DNA of 64,000 nucleotides from Chaunax sp. Z400 (taxonomy: Eukaryota; Chordata; Actinopteri; Lophiiformes; Chaunacidae): the NCBI GenBank assembly GCA_037577475.1, contig CM075201.1, forward strand, positions 11,885,501-11,949,500, in the 5' to 3' direction. Under the pieces are notes generated by a model. That model made no database searches and was not told the DNA's origin. It worked only from the letters and a program-made list of their open reading frames with translations. This document shows positions 12,501 to 27,500 of the stretch, piece by piece (position 1 is the stretch's first letter; every line of letters starts with the position of its first letter). A program made the translations under genes and the position numbers.

Positions 12501-15500
12501 TTGTACGACCCAAGCTAGTGACGGTGATGCGGAGCGGTGTGAAGCCGCGCAAGGCTGTGCGCGTCCTGCTCAATAAGAAAACGGCACACTCCTTTGAGCA
12601 GGTGCTCACCGACATCACAGAGGCCATTAAACTTGAAAGCGGCGTGGTGAAGAGGATCTACACACTTGACGGCAAGCAGGTACGTCTTCCCTTTAGCCAC
12701 TGTCCAACCACGATGTCTCAGGTAAAGACAACCAAAGTTTATTGGGTCACGATATGCCTATGGATACACCAAGCTCTTAATGGCTTATTATGTCAGGATT
12801 TGTTTAATGGAAGAACTGGAAGAAAAAAAAAGCAGGGTTTGAAGCTACACAATAGGGAAATGTGTGGTCAGGACTCGGGACAGTTCATCATTCATACATC
12901 CACCCACACCCAGGCAGGTATCAGGATCAAAGGAAAGCAGGAAACTAAGTTATCTGCTCAGAAATGCCAAAAAAAAAGGACAAAATTATATTGACCACTC
13001 CTACCTTCGCTCAGCAGTGACACGACAGGTCCATGAGGACTTTGAACATTCGTGGGAAGAACCTGTTCACACAATGGCCGTCATTCTCTGGTCTTTATTC
13101 TGACTTTCGGTCTGAGGCAACATGCTCTCCTGTTTTGTGGTTCAGGGCAATAATATCCAGTCCACTGGCCTTTGTTGGCCAGGTATTTCTAAGTTGATCT
13201 GTCATTGAAGAGCTCAAAAGTCCTGGGAAGTCTCACTGCCTCACACCCATTCTGGTTGTGTACAAAGGGCCAAACCCTGTGTTGTGTTTGATCATTTTTG
13301 TCCCTATTGTTACTCTATGTGGGGTGGTGCACACTGGTACTTAAGTGTTGGTCAGTTAGAAGATGAATCTAAAAAAAAACCTTTGCTAATATGTGAAAGT
13401 AACTAATGTCAACGAGTGAAGCTTGTAAAACCTTCTCCTCTGAGAATCCTTAATGTTACACATGGATATTTGTGGATGATGATTGTAATTTTTTTAGTCA
13501 GCTTTTTGGAAGATGATTCGCTTCACAGTCCTAGAAACCATCTATCAGACACTGGTAACGTCTGGATTCTCAGCATGAATTCTCATTTTGAGATAATGCT
13601 GTAGAACTGGGCTGTCACAGAACACAGGGCAACCGATCAATAATAACCTTATCTGATCTCTGGTGTTCAATTAAAGGCCCCTTAGGCTGTTTAAACCAAA
13701 CAGAATTCAGGCCACTGCAGTCTGAAAAATGTTTGTTCTCCACTGGGTGGCTGTGGACACTACAAAATATGCACTACATCAGACAAGTATGAGATTAAAG
13801 ATAATATAGTGTCTCTAAAAGAAAAGATACATTTTTAAATTTCATCATCTGCAAATATTGCCTTGACCTGAACATATAAGCTGGGCAGACATTCTTTAGT
13901 TCACAAGAAAAGTTTAATCATACATCAGAATATGTTTTTGGTTTATGTTTAACTCACTACGCTCCTTCATTTGCTTACCTGCTAAATTCAGAATATATTT
14001 TTCCTGCAGAGATTTCTTCCCCAAAATAGATGCTAAATGGCACAAGTCAAGCTGCAGCTCCTTACATTGGTAAAGGCAGAAAAAGACAGACTTTCCTATG
14101 TCTTCTATTGATGCAATCAAGCACATTGTAAGAGGATGCATTCGCTATTTGGCTTGACAACAGTCACATAAGGTTCAATACTGCCATAATAAAGGTCATT
14201 GATTCCTTGTGTGGGCTAGCATCTCCAATAACGCCTTGAAGATCAGCAGAATATTTACTAAATAGAGGTTAAGTGGAATGGAAATGTGACACAGCTGTAA
14301 ATACAGCTGGAACAAACATGTAATAATGGCCAGAGCTGATTGAATAATCCATATGAAGCACACAACACTATTTTTCTCAACACACCTGCAGAAGGACGAT
14401 GATGTTTTTTTTTTTTTTTCATGTTCAGGTTTTATTGAAAGAGTGTTGAGGTACAGCCACCTGGATTACTCTCATGGGGGACTGTAGAAAGGTCTGTGAC
14501 ACAGACTGTTCACTATATCATTTATATCAAATGTGTGCCGCTCTATTAAGTAATAAATGAAACGTGGGTGAGCGGTGGGGCCCGACAGACAAGTTTGGAT
14601 ATGGATACGGGTGGCGTGTCGAGACCTTCTGACTACAAACACATTCAGCAGCCATGGTGAAACGTGTCTTGCAGATAAACCCCGATGCTGATCCTTTGTC
14701 TTGATCGTGTCAAAGCTCACAGCTGTTACTGACTGCACACATTAAATACCTATGCATCCCACACTATTGTGAATCACAGTTAATTAAAAGAGATGGAGAT
14801 GTGGCGCAAGTGTGAAACGTGTAGATATGTACCCAGACATCTGTTCTCCTGTCCGCTCTTTGATACGGTTTAATGTTCTCCTGTTGGAACCTGTTTCTTA
14901 TGTTATTCTCTACAGATGGACTGGGATTGGACCTTGCTGAGCTCCTTTAGTTGCTAGACTACTTCATTCTTTTCCTCTTTATTTATAAGGCCTGAATCAG
15001 ATGTGCTTTGGAGGAGGGGAGGTGCACTGAAATGATAGATGGGAGAGTTTTAATCTGATGCGCTCTCCCAGGGGTGCAGTCTGGCTGCCCCAGGTCTTGT
15101 ACTGGTTTTCCTAATGTTTCTAAATTGTAATCACCTTTATAGAATATGCTGTTTTTATATTTTTTTTTATTTTTGTGGTTGGGTTGTAGTTATGTTTGAC
15201 TCCTCTTTTTGCCCCTGTCTTGCTTTAATTTCTTTGCCACTCATTTCTCATGATTTCCTCAGAGCCACCGTATGATAGCGATCCCAATCTGAACATATTG
15301 ATTCCGTTGTCATCACCGCAGATGTTAATGAATTATTTCATGATTAGTGTCCATTAATCACTGCTTGATCATGCCAGGGACTCCCAGTTGGATTGCAAAG
15401 TACAGAATCACATCATTATGGTGTCTTTGTGCGTAAAAGCACACTGCAGCTGCTCCGTGGTGGAGGTAATATGGTAGAAGCAGTATTGATGCAGTGCCCG

Positions 15501-18500
15501 CCCCTCCCTGACTCGCGCCGATCCTGCTCTTTCCATTGCATTGCGATAGCTGCTGGGACTGGTTGCTAGGAGACCACATCCCAGGCACAAAGAGAGCCCA
15601 GCTGGTGTGGACTGGTCTGTCAGACCATATCCTGTAGTGGGTGTGAGAGTTTACTATCAATGCAAGCCTTTGGATTAAAAATCATGTATTTTCAACGATA
15701 TAAAACCATCATTGGGTTCTAATTGGAAACATGATGCGCTGTAGCGTTTGCATGTGTAGTTTTAAAGGATCGGTTTGGAATTAAAAGGTGATCAGGTTGT
15801 GCAGGGTTTTTGGAAAATGCTTACTTTGTACTCTTGAGTCTCCTCTTTCCCTTAGTGCTGCCGACTCTGAAGACAGCCTGCCCTCCTGTCTTTGTCAGTG
15901 TTGTGAGCAAAATCACTCCCATTTTCTCCTCAAATGCTGGTGGTGCTTTTCACTTCAATCACGAAGGGTGGGGCCTGTGAATACAGTGCTGGTTTTCCAT
16001 TCTTAGAGCAAATTAGCATCATTTTACATTTGCTGACGGGTAATAATTATTCCGTGTGATTAAAATAAATACTTGATTTGCCCTCATTGCCTCTAAAGGC
16101 TACATTAAACTGAAGGGATTTTATTTAATTGCTGGGAGCCATTTTGTATTATTTTCTTTCTGCTAGAAGTGTCGTGTAGGAGAATAGTTCTGATTTGCAT
16201 TTAAGATCCATGCTCATTTGTCTGGATTGCACATTATGAAGGTTTTCATCTAACAGATGCCAAATCTAAATGTCCTTATGAGTTAACTTAACCAGTCTGC
16301 ATTGCAGAGGGCTGTTTAATGGATCTGAGTGCAAATTATTCTCTCCAGGTTTAGAATTGAGGTTTAAGGTTAAGGTTTAAGTTGGGTTTTTTTCAGCAGA
16401 GAGCCACAGAAGAAGATCAAATGGATAAATTGTGCACAAGGTCACACTGTTATTGTCAGAACAAAAGATTCCCGTTTGCCTTAAAAGTTGAGTGAACTAA
16501 TTCACATTATAAGAAGTGGATACAGGCACAGGTTTAGGGCTTCTTAATGACTACAATTCTTCCAGTAATAGGGAGAAAAGCCTGCTCTCCCTTGGTTATC
16601 AGTGCTCTTGCAGTCTGCCTGCTCTCTGCCATGCTGCTGAAGCAGTTGTCATGGCAATAAGCTCCGCCATGATGGATTCATTTGGTGACAATGGCTGTAA
16701 TACGCTGAGTCTGCTCTTTACATTGGGTCTTACCTGCGTGCTCTCTGTCACTTATCCTTCAACGCAGCTCACTGCAGCCACATTTCACTCGTTCACACTC
16801 GCATATACGCACATGGTGTTAAAGAGAGGCAGACAAGAATGCTGACAGTGAGGAGGCCCCATGCAGATTAAACATTTCGAGCAAAGCCTGAATCCTGTCA
16901 CAACCTTCCTGCACCAGCACCACATCAACAAGTGAGCATGACCTGGAGGGAAGAGGAGGAAACACAATTTAATAATACTGAGGCCACATCAGTCAGCCAA
17001 ATGGAAAGCCTGTTTCCTACGGGTTGGGGAGGGCTGGGGTTGAAACAACATCATGCACCAGCTGCTCCCAGTGACTGTGCAGATATCGCTGGCTAAGTAG
17101 CTCATCTGGGCTCCAAATGCATCCAGAGCACCTACAGTAGCACGCAGACACCGTGCACTAAGTTCACAGACAGGTCAGACAGGCAGCTGGCTGTTCCAAT
17201 CATTATTACAGTGGGAAACGCTCAAAAAGTGGCTCTCTTTTATAATTCCATCCATTGGATTTAACTTTACCCCATAATTATATACATCAACTGAGCTGTT
17301 GCTACAACGGGCAACAACCTAGCATGATCTTGAAGCTATGATCATTTTTTAATAGTCTCTATTGCCTGTGAGATTTTTGGAGGAATATTCCATTCGATGC
17401 AGAGGCGTTGATATTGATCCTGTCTTTTTTGTTTCCAACAATGACAGAAATGGTGTGGGAGTTGCAAAGCCTGTATCTTTCTTGCATTTTCTCTCTTGCA
17501 TAGCACATTTCAACATTTTAATGAGAATTTATGTGCTCACTGTGAGATTTGTTTGGTTTTTTCCCCCCACTTTTTATTTCAATGCTCTGCCCTCAACCCT
17601 GCACCATATCAAATTCTCTGCAAACGTAACAAACACACTGAAATAGAAAACATCATATTTTCAAGGTTTATTCATTTTGTTTCCAGCTGACCCGATTGAG
17701 AGCAGAACAAACCCCTCGTAAACGTATCTGAGATTGCTCCTCTTTGTAATCTTTTTGAGCACAGCAGATTAGTGTTATCAGCTGGATTTGATTCCTCCGA
17801 CTGGCCATTTGCTGATGCATTAATGCCAGTAAGTAAGTCTTTATTGTTTGTCAGATAAGCACTGATTAGAGGAGCCACTTAGGTCATGAATCAAAATGGT
17901 ATTGAATAATTTTACTTGTGCACAGAGATCAATTAACATGGCTGTGCAGAGTCAGAAGTGAGACAGGCACTGGACCTATTGCTCTGAATGTGCCGCTGCA
18001 GTCAAGGCGAGCAGCTGCTTACTGAAGACAAAGGATGCATGAGCTTTGTTTGAAGATGTTTCCTGCTGCTTCACGCACGAGCTGCTCACCCTTCACCATC
18101 TAAGATGTTGAATGTTTTGCAGACCATTTTGTTTGATAGGTTGGTTGTTTGGCTTAAAGACATTTAATTACACTGTAAATGATTGCCTTCACAAAATATG
18201 TATCCTATCACAGGTTAGACATCAAACATTGATTGATTGGGTTATTTTTCAAATTCAAATTGTTTCCCAAAGAAAGTATGAAGGTATCTCAAATAGTGCA
18301 TCTCTAAAAGGTGAAACATTACATCTCGCTGGAGCTGTACTGATACCAGTATCTGATGTGCCTCTGAGACAGCCTGAAGTTCTGGAGTCTCTACTGGCGA
18401 GTGCTGCTACGCATTCATTTTTTAAGAAACAGGATGCTGCTAGGCAGTAGCAGGATACACTTTAACAGTTTTTGTACTCCACAATATACAATGTTCATGA

Positions 18501-21500
18501 ACACAATTTGTGTAACTTCAATCCCATTCATACACATACCTGGTTAGTCTACAGATCTTAAAAAATAATATGTTTGTTTTTTTAACGACTTGTATCAGAT
18601 CAGATCGGTACTTTTAAGGTATTTGGTATTTGGACAGAAAAATTGGCATCAGAACATCTCAAGTCATTCCCAGTTTTACATTTAAATGGAAAAACTGTTC
18701 ATTAAGAGGAATGATAGAAATTCCACTAACTTGTGGTCCACTCAGTGGTCAGCCTCTATACTTACCGCTTGATTACCACAGCCTCCCTACCATTGGCTAG
18801 TGTTGGCCTAAAGGAATGCTAAATAATTCAGTTGTTGTAGTTGGTGGGTCTCTGTGTAGCTTCTGCTGGTGTTGGTGGTTTTTGGGGGCGTTATTTGGTC
18901 CTGACAGCTGGTGAGGCAGAGATTAGGCAAGGACTTGGTGGGACTAAAAGGGGTGGTGGGCACATGGAGTCTGGAAGAAGCCAGTTTTTCACAACACCCC
19001 ACCCAAATGCCTCAAAAACACACAAATAGATATGTGTATATACTTTATACTTATGTGCAGTGTGTCCACACTATACATAAACACTGATTCTGATTTATGC
19101 ATTGCATATACGTTATGTAAATCTGCAGTAAGATGGAGCTTTCTGTTATCTTCATGCTGAATGTCAGAGTGTCCTGCTGTAGCTTTTGTTGCCAGGTGGA
19201 TCTGGTTGACAAAGACGACTGACCTTTTCAAACGGAGAGAGAGGATGCCTCTTACCTATTTCCAAATGTTCACAAGCCGGCCTGCTCTTTCCTCACTGCA
19301 GCCATGATTCAAAGGGACTCTGACATTTTCTATTTGATCTGATCACATGCAAAACGGAGTCAATTTCCACAACATTTCTATCAACTGTAGACAGATGTGG
19401 GACCAAAATTCACAGAAACGTTTGTTGCAGAAACTGTTAATCCATGATAGGCATCCCATGTGAGAGGAAAAACGGATGAGGATCATGATGATGATGGTAT
19501 TAATCAGAAGGCTGCTCACGTGCAGGTTCAGATGATTGATACACATGAATTATTGGTGGGCTTAATGATGCAGAGGACTGGTCAAGATCTGCACTGTAAA
19601 TGTACAGAACAGATCTGTAGGGAATAGGATTAGTGTGAGTGTTGAGAAGGATTCAATGACCTGGGCGCTCTCTAAAACATGGGGTTAAGCCCAGGTTGTC
19701 TCGAAGTATACTTAATGCACTGTGTAAAATGTGTATATGTATAGTTTTTGCATTTATCTACAAATTGAAGCACCAACAATTCGGGATATTTTGCTTCTGT
19801 TTCAGTCCCAGCTTTGAGAGAAAGAAATGATTTCAAAAGTCAACAATTAACTAATTCCTAATGCAAAAATCCAGATTTCCCATATATGTGTAATGTCTAA
19901 ATGCATGAAACAGCTTTGCCTGAGAGATTTATATTGAATCCTGTCTTAGGACGGTGAGTGGACAGGTAAATAAATTAGTCCTGCCTTTAGACACCTGCAG
20001 AGAGGACTGCCATGATTATCTAAAATGGAGATTGTGTTAAGACAGATTAAGGTAGCAGCCTGTTGGATAAACACTTTATCTCTTTAATCAGCTTTGAAAA
20101 CATGGAGGAGCCTCTATCCTCCTGCCCAGGCCCAGCCCATTTCCATCTCATCTCCTCTTCCTGTGGCCTTATGAGAAAAAAGTGCTCCTAATGCTTCCAT
20201 CTTTGTCAGGGGCACTTGTTGTCACACAACAGTTTAACCTAATGAAAGTAACATGTACCTAATCTCTTGATAATGAACACAAAGGAAAACCCATATTTGC
20301 AGCTTGTCAATTAGCCAAGGCTGAAAAACCAATTACATTTCGATCCCTGGAGTCAAAGCACCATCTCTGTACCTCAGCAGGGATCTACCAAGCCTGTATC
20401 CAGGATATCTTGTGGGACACGGAGAGGGTACAGCTGTTGGATGCCTCGCCAGAGAGTCACCACCACACACTTAGAGCTTGTCTAGCAGGACAGAGAATCA
20501 GCATGGCAGCTGCTGGGGTGGGGTGTTCCCAAATTATCTGCAGCTCATAGTTTGGATGTGTATCACAAAGGAAACCTCAAAGCATCTTGGCTGTCCTGGC
20601 GAACATCCCACTCGGGGTTATCTTTGGGTTCCGGGCCACTCGGGGAGCAAATTCAATGTTCAAATTCACCAAAATGAATCCTGTGAATAATAATAACATT
20701 TTTGTTGGGATTGAAAGGCAAAGTGGAAATGGGGGCGAGATGCTTTGTAACAGTTCTCATCTAAGGGGAAGCACAGCTTTTAGCTTGAATGACTTTAATA
20801 GTCATGCCTGAGTTTGTTAAAAGGCCTGTATAATGGAGAGCAGAGGGTGTGGCCCAAAGACATCTGTCCACTACGGCCATATTGTGTCAACAGCTGCTAT
20901 TGAGAGAAAAGACCCAGGGGAGTGAAGTTGAATCATTTAAACGTTACAGGAAAGGTGTAACATTATACTCTCTGTTTGGGTTTTATGTGCCTTTGTGTGT
21001 GTTTTTGTTCCATGCACTCACTGGGGCTCAAGGCATGTTAGCATAACAAGCAAGACCGAAAGGAAGCCTACAAACACCTGAGGCCAACTAAATCCCTCGG
21101 CTGGCACACAAGGAAGACTTTTACTGAGTGAATTCATCCACACAAGGCTGTGTGTTCAGAGTTCATCCTTTTGTTGAAACAAATCAGCATTTGACATTTT
21201 AATTCATCACATCTGTCAGCACATCACGCTTCCTCTGCACAGCTATTAGGAAAACTATTGCCTGTATGGACGACATTTTTAATAAGTCCTGAATCAGCAT
21301 GTCAAATGCACTTTATTAATTATTAATAATCGAACACATATGAGCAGATAATCCTCTTTTGGTAATTGCACAGTCTTGGATTCCTCAACTCTTTCAATAA
21401 GTGCAGTAAAGCTGACATTGTAACCATGCCAGAGCATGCCTCCAGGAATGGTAGTGTTGATCTCAATCACTCAACCTCTTTGGTTCCACATAGAAATAAG

Positions 21501-24500
21501 TCCAACATTTATGGGACACGTTGCCATGAACTTTTGTGCAGACATTCATGGTTCACAGAGGAAGAACTTCAGTGCAATGTGATCCCTGACTTTCCCTTTA
21601 GCGCTTCCAGCAACTTCACATTTGTGTTTTATATGGTAAAATATATAAACGTTTGGATGGTTTGCCATCATGTCACGTTCACACATTCATCCTCCTATCA
21701 GGACGAATCATATTAAATTTTGTGGTTCCTTAACTCTGACATACAGTAGTGCCAACAGGTCAAAGTTTAAATTGTCCAATACGTTTTTCATGATTTAATA
21801 CATATAAAATATAATTGGCCTCAGCTGTACTATGTCAACAACTGGGAAATGTTAACATGCTGAAGCACAAAACTATAATGGAATATGGTAAACATATGTG
21901 CCGATGCAATGATGCCAGATTATTATTATTATTATTATAGGTCTCATGTTTTCTGCCTTCTGGCTTCACAGGTTACCTGCCTTCAAGATTTCTTTGGTGA
22001 AGACGATGTATTCATTGCATGTGGACCAGAGAAATTCCGCTACGCCCAGGATGATTTCTCGCTGGATGATAACGGTGAGTGTGACAGCAGTGGTCTGTAT
22101 TTTATCATTGTCAGTCATCATCAATAAGAACTGTATATGCATGGGCACAGATCCTGGTGGAGACAGAGGGGGTAGATTGTATTGCATTTAATAGATGCTC
22201 GGTATCCTGCTCAGCGGACTGAAACTATGCTGAACAGGCATACATCACGACCATTTTCCCCTTTGAATGAAAGGAAGTGCCGTAAAAGTGCTGGGGCCAA
22301 ATTCAAATAAATAGCAGCAATATACCAAAAAATATGTTGCATTTTACACGTAAATATAAAAACACAGTTTCTGATTTTCTATACTTATTTAAAGAAATAA
22401 AGACAGAGAGCCAATTAGAAAAGAGTCTTATTATTGTATAACTACCTCATTTTATTGTGAAAATACTGTATGGCCTCCCCATAAAATGCCTGCTTTTTGA
22501 GTTTGGTTTGTCAGTATGTCCATTCAGAAGGACCCTAACGTTAATATTTCACATAAATTGAGCCTTCCAATAATGGACATTGTACACAGCATAAAATAGG
22601 AAGTGGAGTAAAAATCCACCTGTGTCCTATTTCTCTCAGCTTGTAGTAGCTTATCACCCCCACCCTCCATTTAGAGCTGGATTATGCCTCTTGCTTTTCA
22701 CAAGTGTAAACTGCACAGTGCATCAAGTTACATTTATTTATTGAATGTGTCATGAGACCTAAATTACTGCAGTCACTAAAGGGTTAGTTTTCTCAATATT
22801 CTGGACTCTTTCTGTATTAAAGAGACTCCTTTACTCTGAAATCTCAGCCCATCTCTCTGGTGAACAATATTGTGAGACAGACCTCATGATTACATTATAA
22901 AAGACATTTGGGGAAAAACAAATAATGAAACAAAAGCTATTCAGTAAGAAAAATTATTTTAAAATGTAATTTAACAAAACAAGTTTCTGTGATATGACCC
23001 CTGTTTGCCAACTTTACGCTTGAGCACCTAAAATGTGGACTATTGTATGAAGAGTGATGGCTAAGTAGTTCCTGGGGTGTCATTTAGTACACAAGTGTTC
23101 CATTATGGACTCATTAGAATTACCATAATGGATTTCTTCTGTCAAAGATGCTATATTCACATTATAGTGGGGTGAAAAAATGATGTATGTGGGAGGGAGG
23201 CCAAGAAGGAAGAAGAGGGAAGTCTGTTATCTGAAGCCTGCAGAGGGGAGAGGAAAAGGTAGAGAAGAAGAGCCATTAATCTGTCCAGTGACAGGTTTAG
23301 GCCAGCTGATCTGTTGTTGCTGATACTGCTGTGAAGTCAAGGAGAGAAAATTTCGAACCAACCTCTCTCCGTGTCTCTCTGCTCCCCACAGATCTCAGAG
23401 CCCTATTTTTAACAACCCACTTCCACGTAACGTCCCCTCCTCGAAACAGTCGGTATCACATACATGCCTTTTAATCTCAGCGTAGCGGTAATACAGGCGG
23501 ATCTGTCATTACGTTTCCATCATCCCTTCTCCTCCGTTCAGTTCTTTTAAAAATCTTTCTAGGATGTAGATCCCTGTTCTTTTATAATGATCTAGGTCCA
23601 TTCCTTTCGGCGTACTCCTCTCCATGGAACCGAAGTTAAATTGTTTCAGTCTGTTTATAATAACCTTGGGGCAATGCTAAATAAATGGCTGAGTGTCTTG
23701 AGTATTCAGACATTATAGAATTGGCCTCTAAGGAGTAGAGGAGGAGAGAATGATGCATCAATACGACAAGACATGGATAACTCTGGATGATTTATGATAA
23801 AATACGGATATTTCTAAGGTCTATCTCCCTATGAAGATGACTGATAATAGTTACCTTTGATGGTGTGTTTAAGGAGTTAAGATTCTATGCAAAAGCATGT
23901 TTCATTCCATACTCGTCTGCATTAGAAATGAACTTTGAAATGACTTCTTTGTTTGTCAGAATGTACAAAACAGATTTAAATCCTGCGGGATTATTTTTCC
24001 ACACACTTCATGTTAAATGCAAGTGCGACGCACAGACAGAGAGGAGCTCGTGTGGCTACCTGCAACGCTGCTCATGCAGCGACACCAGCAGTTGAAGCCG
24101 AGAGGCAATCTTAACAGATAGGCTCTAGGGCTATTTCAAGACTACTGAGTACACTAGACGAGCTGGCAGTCTGAAGCTCTGTCAAAGGCATGGTGGCACA
24201 CCTTGCAAACAATAGCACTCAAACGTATTCACTAGCCTGTGAAGGTTAAGAGAGAAGACAGACATGGTGCAATCCCAGGAGATGGAGGGAGGACAGATAG
24301 TATAATTAGCATCAAAAGTGGAAGAGAGGAGGGAGGGGGAGGATGGAGAGAGCCTGACAGTACAAACAGAGGGGAAAATTCAGAGGGTGGGGTAGCAATG
24401 TCTGGAGTCTGTCTACCCTGATTTATACATTGACCCAGAATATGCTGCACACATTTCTATATGATTTATATAGAACACACACTACAACAGATTTCTCTCT

Positions 24501-27500
24501 TGAATAATAGCCAGTAAACCCAAGAATATGCAATCAATTGATTTAGAGTTTGGGCTGAGCATTGTTCAGTTTGGTTGGTATTGAGGTTTGATTTGATAAT
24601 AACTATTTACACATTAAAGTCTAGAGTGCTGCCAATCAATTTCTTTTGTTTCTTCAGAAAAAGTTCATCAATAAAATCCATTCAAATTGACACATCTGAG
24701 TGCAATTTAGCCATTTGTGGCTCTCTAAAAAAAAAGCCTGCGTGCTCCGACTCTGATGCGAGTGTTTTTACACAGACGATACTGTGGTATTCTGCAGAGA
24801 ACAAACCTTCATTCGTGTTGTGTTTTGTCCTTCGATTCTTTATTCCTGCTTAATTGTGTGTCCTTATCATGCAGTGTGTGTGACGCACAATACTACGGCA
24901 AATGAAAAGCAACAGGAGAACAATGTTATCGGGCAGTTAAAGCTGTTCGTCCTTTTAGAAGACTGATAATAGTGAGGAAAATTATTTGGTTTGACAACAT
25001 AGGTTTTAAAATGTTTAGAATCAAGAGAAATTACGCTGAACAGAAGAACACAGCAGTTTTTTTTTTTTTATTATTGCAGAAGTAAATATTTTATTCATGG
25101 AAATATGCATTCAACTTCTCCAAAATCTATTGTAATCTAGCTATGTGGTATCTAGGTATCTAGTTTTGTTCTATAATTTTTCCACATTGATGTCAGTCAT
25201 TCTGACTAAGCTTACTCATTTCTTGGACAGAGCATGAAAACTTGCAGCCGACTCATTCCGTTTGGGGAAAAATGATTTCTCTGTGCTCCTCTCCACAGAA
25301 TGCAGGGTGATGAAGGGAGCCAGAGCTCAACGTGGGTCACCAAAAAGTCCTGTGCAGATCAAGCGCAGCAAGTCTCCTGCTGAGTCGAGTGAGCTTATTA
25401 TTATCTCATCTCCACACTAATGCTCCCTCTTTGAAGTTCAGCAGAAACTGGCCTTTTTTGCCTTGTAAATCCATACAAAGAGAGCAGGTGCAAAATCTAA
25501 CTAGGAGAGTTATTCTGAAATCTGCTCCTGGGTTGGTGTTGTAAGACCTTCAATCACGACCAGATCTCGTGATGCTGGTCCGTGGCTGACCTCGAACTTT
25601 GACCTTACTCTGAATGGAATGGTGAGCGTAAATTTGGATTTGTCCTGCAGGATCAACAGTGTACTGTATGTAGAAGATGTCTAAAAATATCAATCAAGCA
25701 TGCTTCAAAGTAGCACCTCATAAAAGCCTGTAATTGAGAATGGGATGGTAAAAATCTGGCCTTTGTTTATTATACTAAATCTGTTTTGTGTGGTAAACTA
25801 GCCTTTGTTTTTAAGTCTAATGAGCTTTAGTATAACGTTGCTAATTTCTAAAAATCATGAATAAATCATGAATAAATTACTGTGTAAACCATTTGACAAC
25901 ATTTAATAATATCCAGGAGGCAATAGAACATAAGAGACACTGCTTCCTGCTCCTGCTTTAGTCCTTTATGTTAACAGCTCTGGAAAATGGTTCGATACCT
26001 CTTTGTCACAGTGCAGTCTGAGTTTATAACTTTACCTGGTTCAACAGCTTGGTGCCATGACATCTGATTGGATAAAGGCATTGTTGAAGAAAGATGTTTC
26101 TTTGACAGCTTCAACGTGAAAGGTGGAAAAAAAATCCCAGAAAAAAAAATGGCATCGTGGCTTCTTTTTTTTTCTTTTTTTTTAAGTGCTAGATTATAGA
26201 TGTGGTTATTGCTACAGTAGATACCTTGACACATCCACATACTTCAGAGGTAGCATACATACAGAGAGCAGCAGGACCCTATTCTGGGGCTGGTGGTAAT
26301 CAGGTCTGGGTGTGTCTAGTCCAGCTGTAACCAGTTATTAATGCAGTTTGTTTCTAAGGGGATGAATAACCCTTTCACACTGGTGATTTAGGTATTGGAT
26401 AAGCTTTTATTCTTATGAATAAAATCGTCATTCAAAACTACTATTTAGTGCTTACTCAGGTTGTCTTTGTTTGATGTTAAATTTCGTTTGAAGATCCAAC
26501 ACAGTTAAGTAGAAGGAACACAAAAATAGAGTAAATCAGGAGCGGGTTCAATACTTTTTCACAGCGCTGCATTTAATGTGAGTTTGGCCGAGTCCTTGGA
26601 CAGAAGCCCAAAATGAAACAGGGTGATCTTAAATTAAACATCACCACATTGCAATGAGTATTGACTAGAATGGGCTCACGCTCTGTTACAGCTGAGCTCT
26701 CTGCTCAGTATGCGTGGGAGAGCTGCTCATGTTTGGATGTACTGATTTTAAGGATCTAAGATGATACGATTTTGGACTTGTCCTTCTAAGGTTTTCAAAC
26801 AGCTTGTTAAGTCTACATTTGTGAGTCTGTTTATCTGGCTGAGAGGTTAAATGAGCCAGTGGTATTAAGTTGGTTAACAACGATTCTTTATCTGTGTTGT
26901 GTTTTCATCGCTCGTTGGCTCAATTTTACGCCGACCATCTGGCTCAGAGTCTCATCTCTTATAGACAGAAAGCTCTTTTAGAGCACTTAACACACATAAA
27001 TGCATCACGTCGCACCACTCTTAGAAATAAACACAATGTTCTACACAGAGGGAATCTTAGCAACATGGCAGGACGCAGAGGGAATGAATAAAATGGTATC
27101 CAAGAAAAAGAGAGCTTGTCAGCCACCTAAACCTGGACCAACATCATCCCTGTAAGCTGTAGCCAAATGAGGCCACAGTTCAGGGGTGACTTTTCACCAG
27201 AGCCAAGGAAAGAGCTTCAGGCCTCTTTTTAATCCTCACTACTGTTTACCTGTTCCTCTCCTTTCCCTCCCCCTCCCTTATACCTCCCTCTCTCCCTCTC
27301 ATCTGCTCTGTGGCCTCTCTCAGCCAACGGGACGGGCTCCAGCAGCCAGCTCTCCACCCCAATTTCCAAGCATTCCCCCACCTCCACCCCCAACAGCCCA
27401 GGCCTCAACAACAAGCAGAAGGTGCAGACCACTCTTTCATTGACCTGTCATCTTTTTTGCTCCTCTACAAAAGCATCGTTCTTGCTCTTAAGTGTGACCT

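Noticed and set aside
12209..12994. Single 261-codon frame spanning dcx exon 2
   Set aside because: Only 12339-12679 matches DCX; the ends run through intron sequence on both sides of good splice sites.
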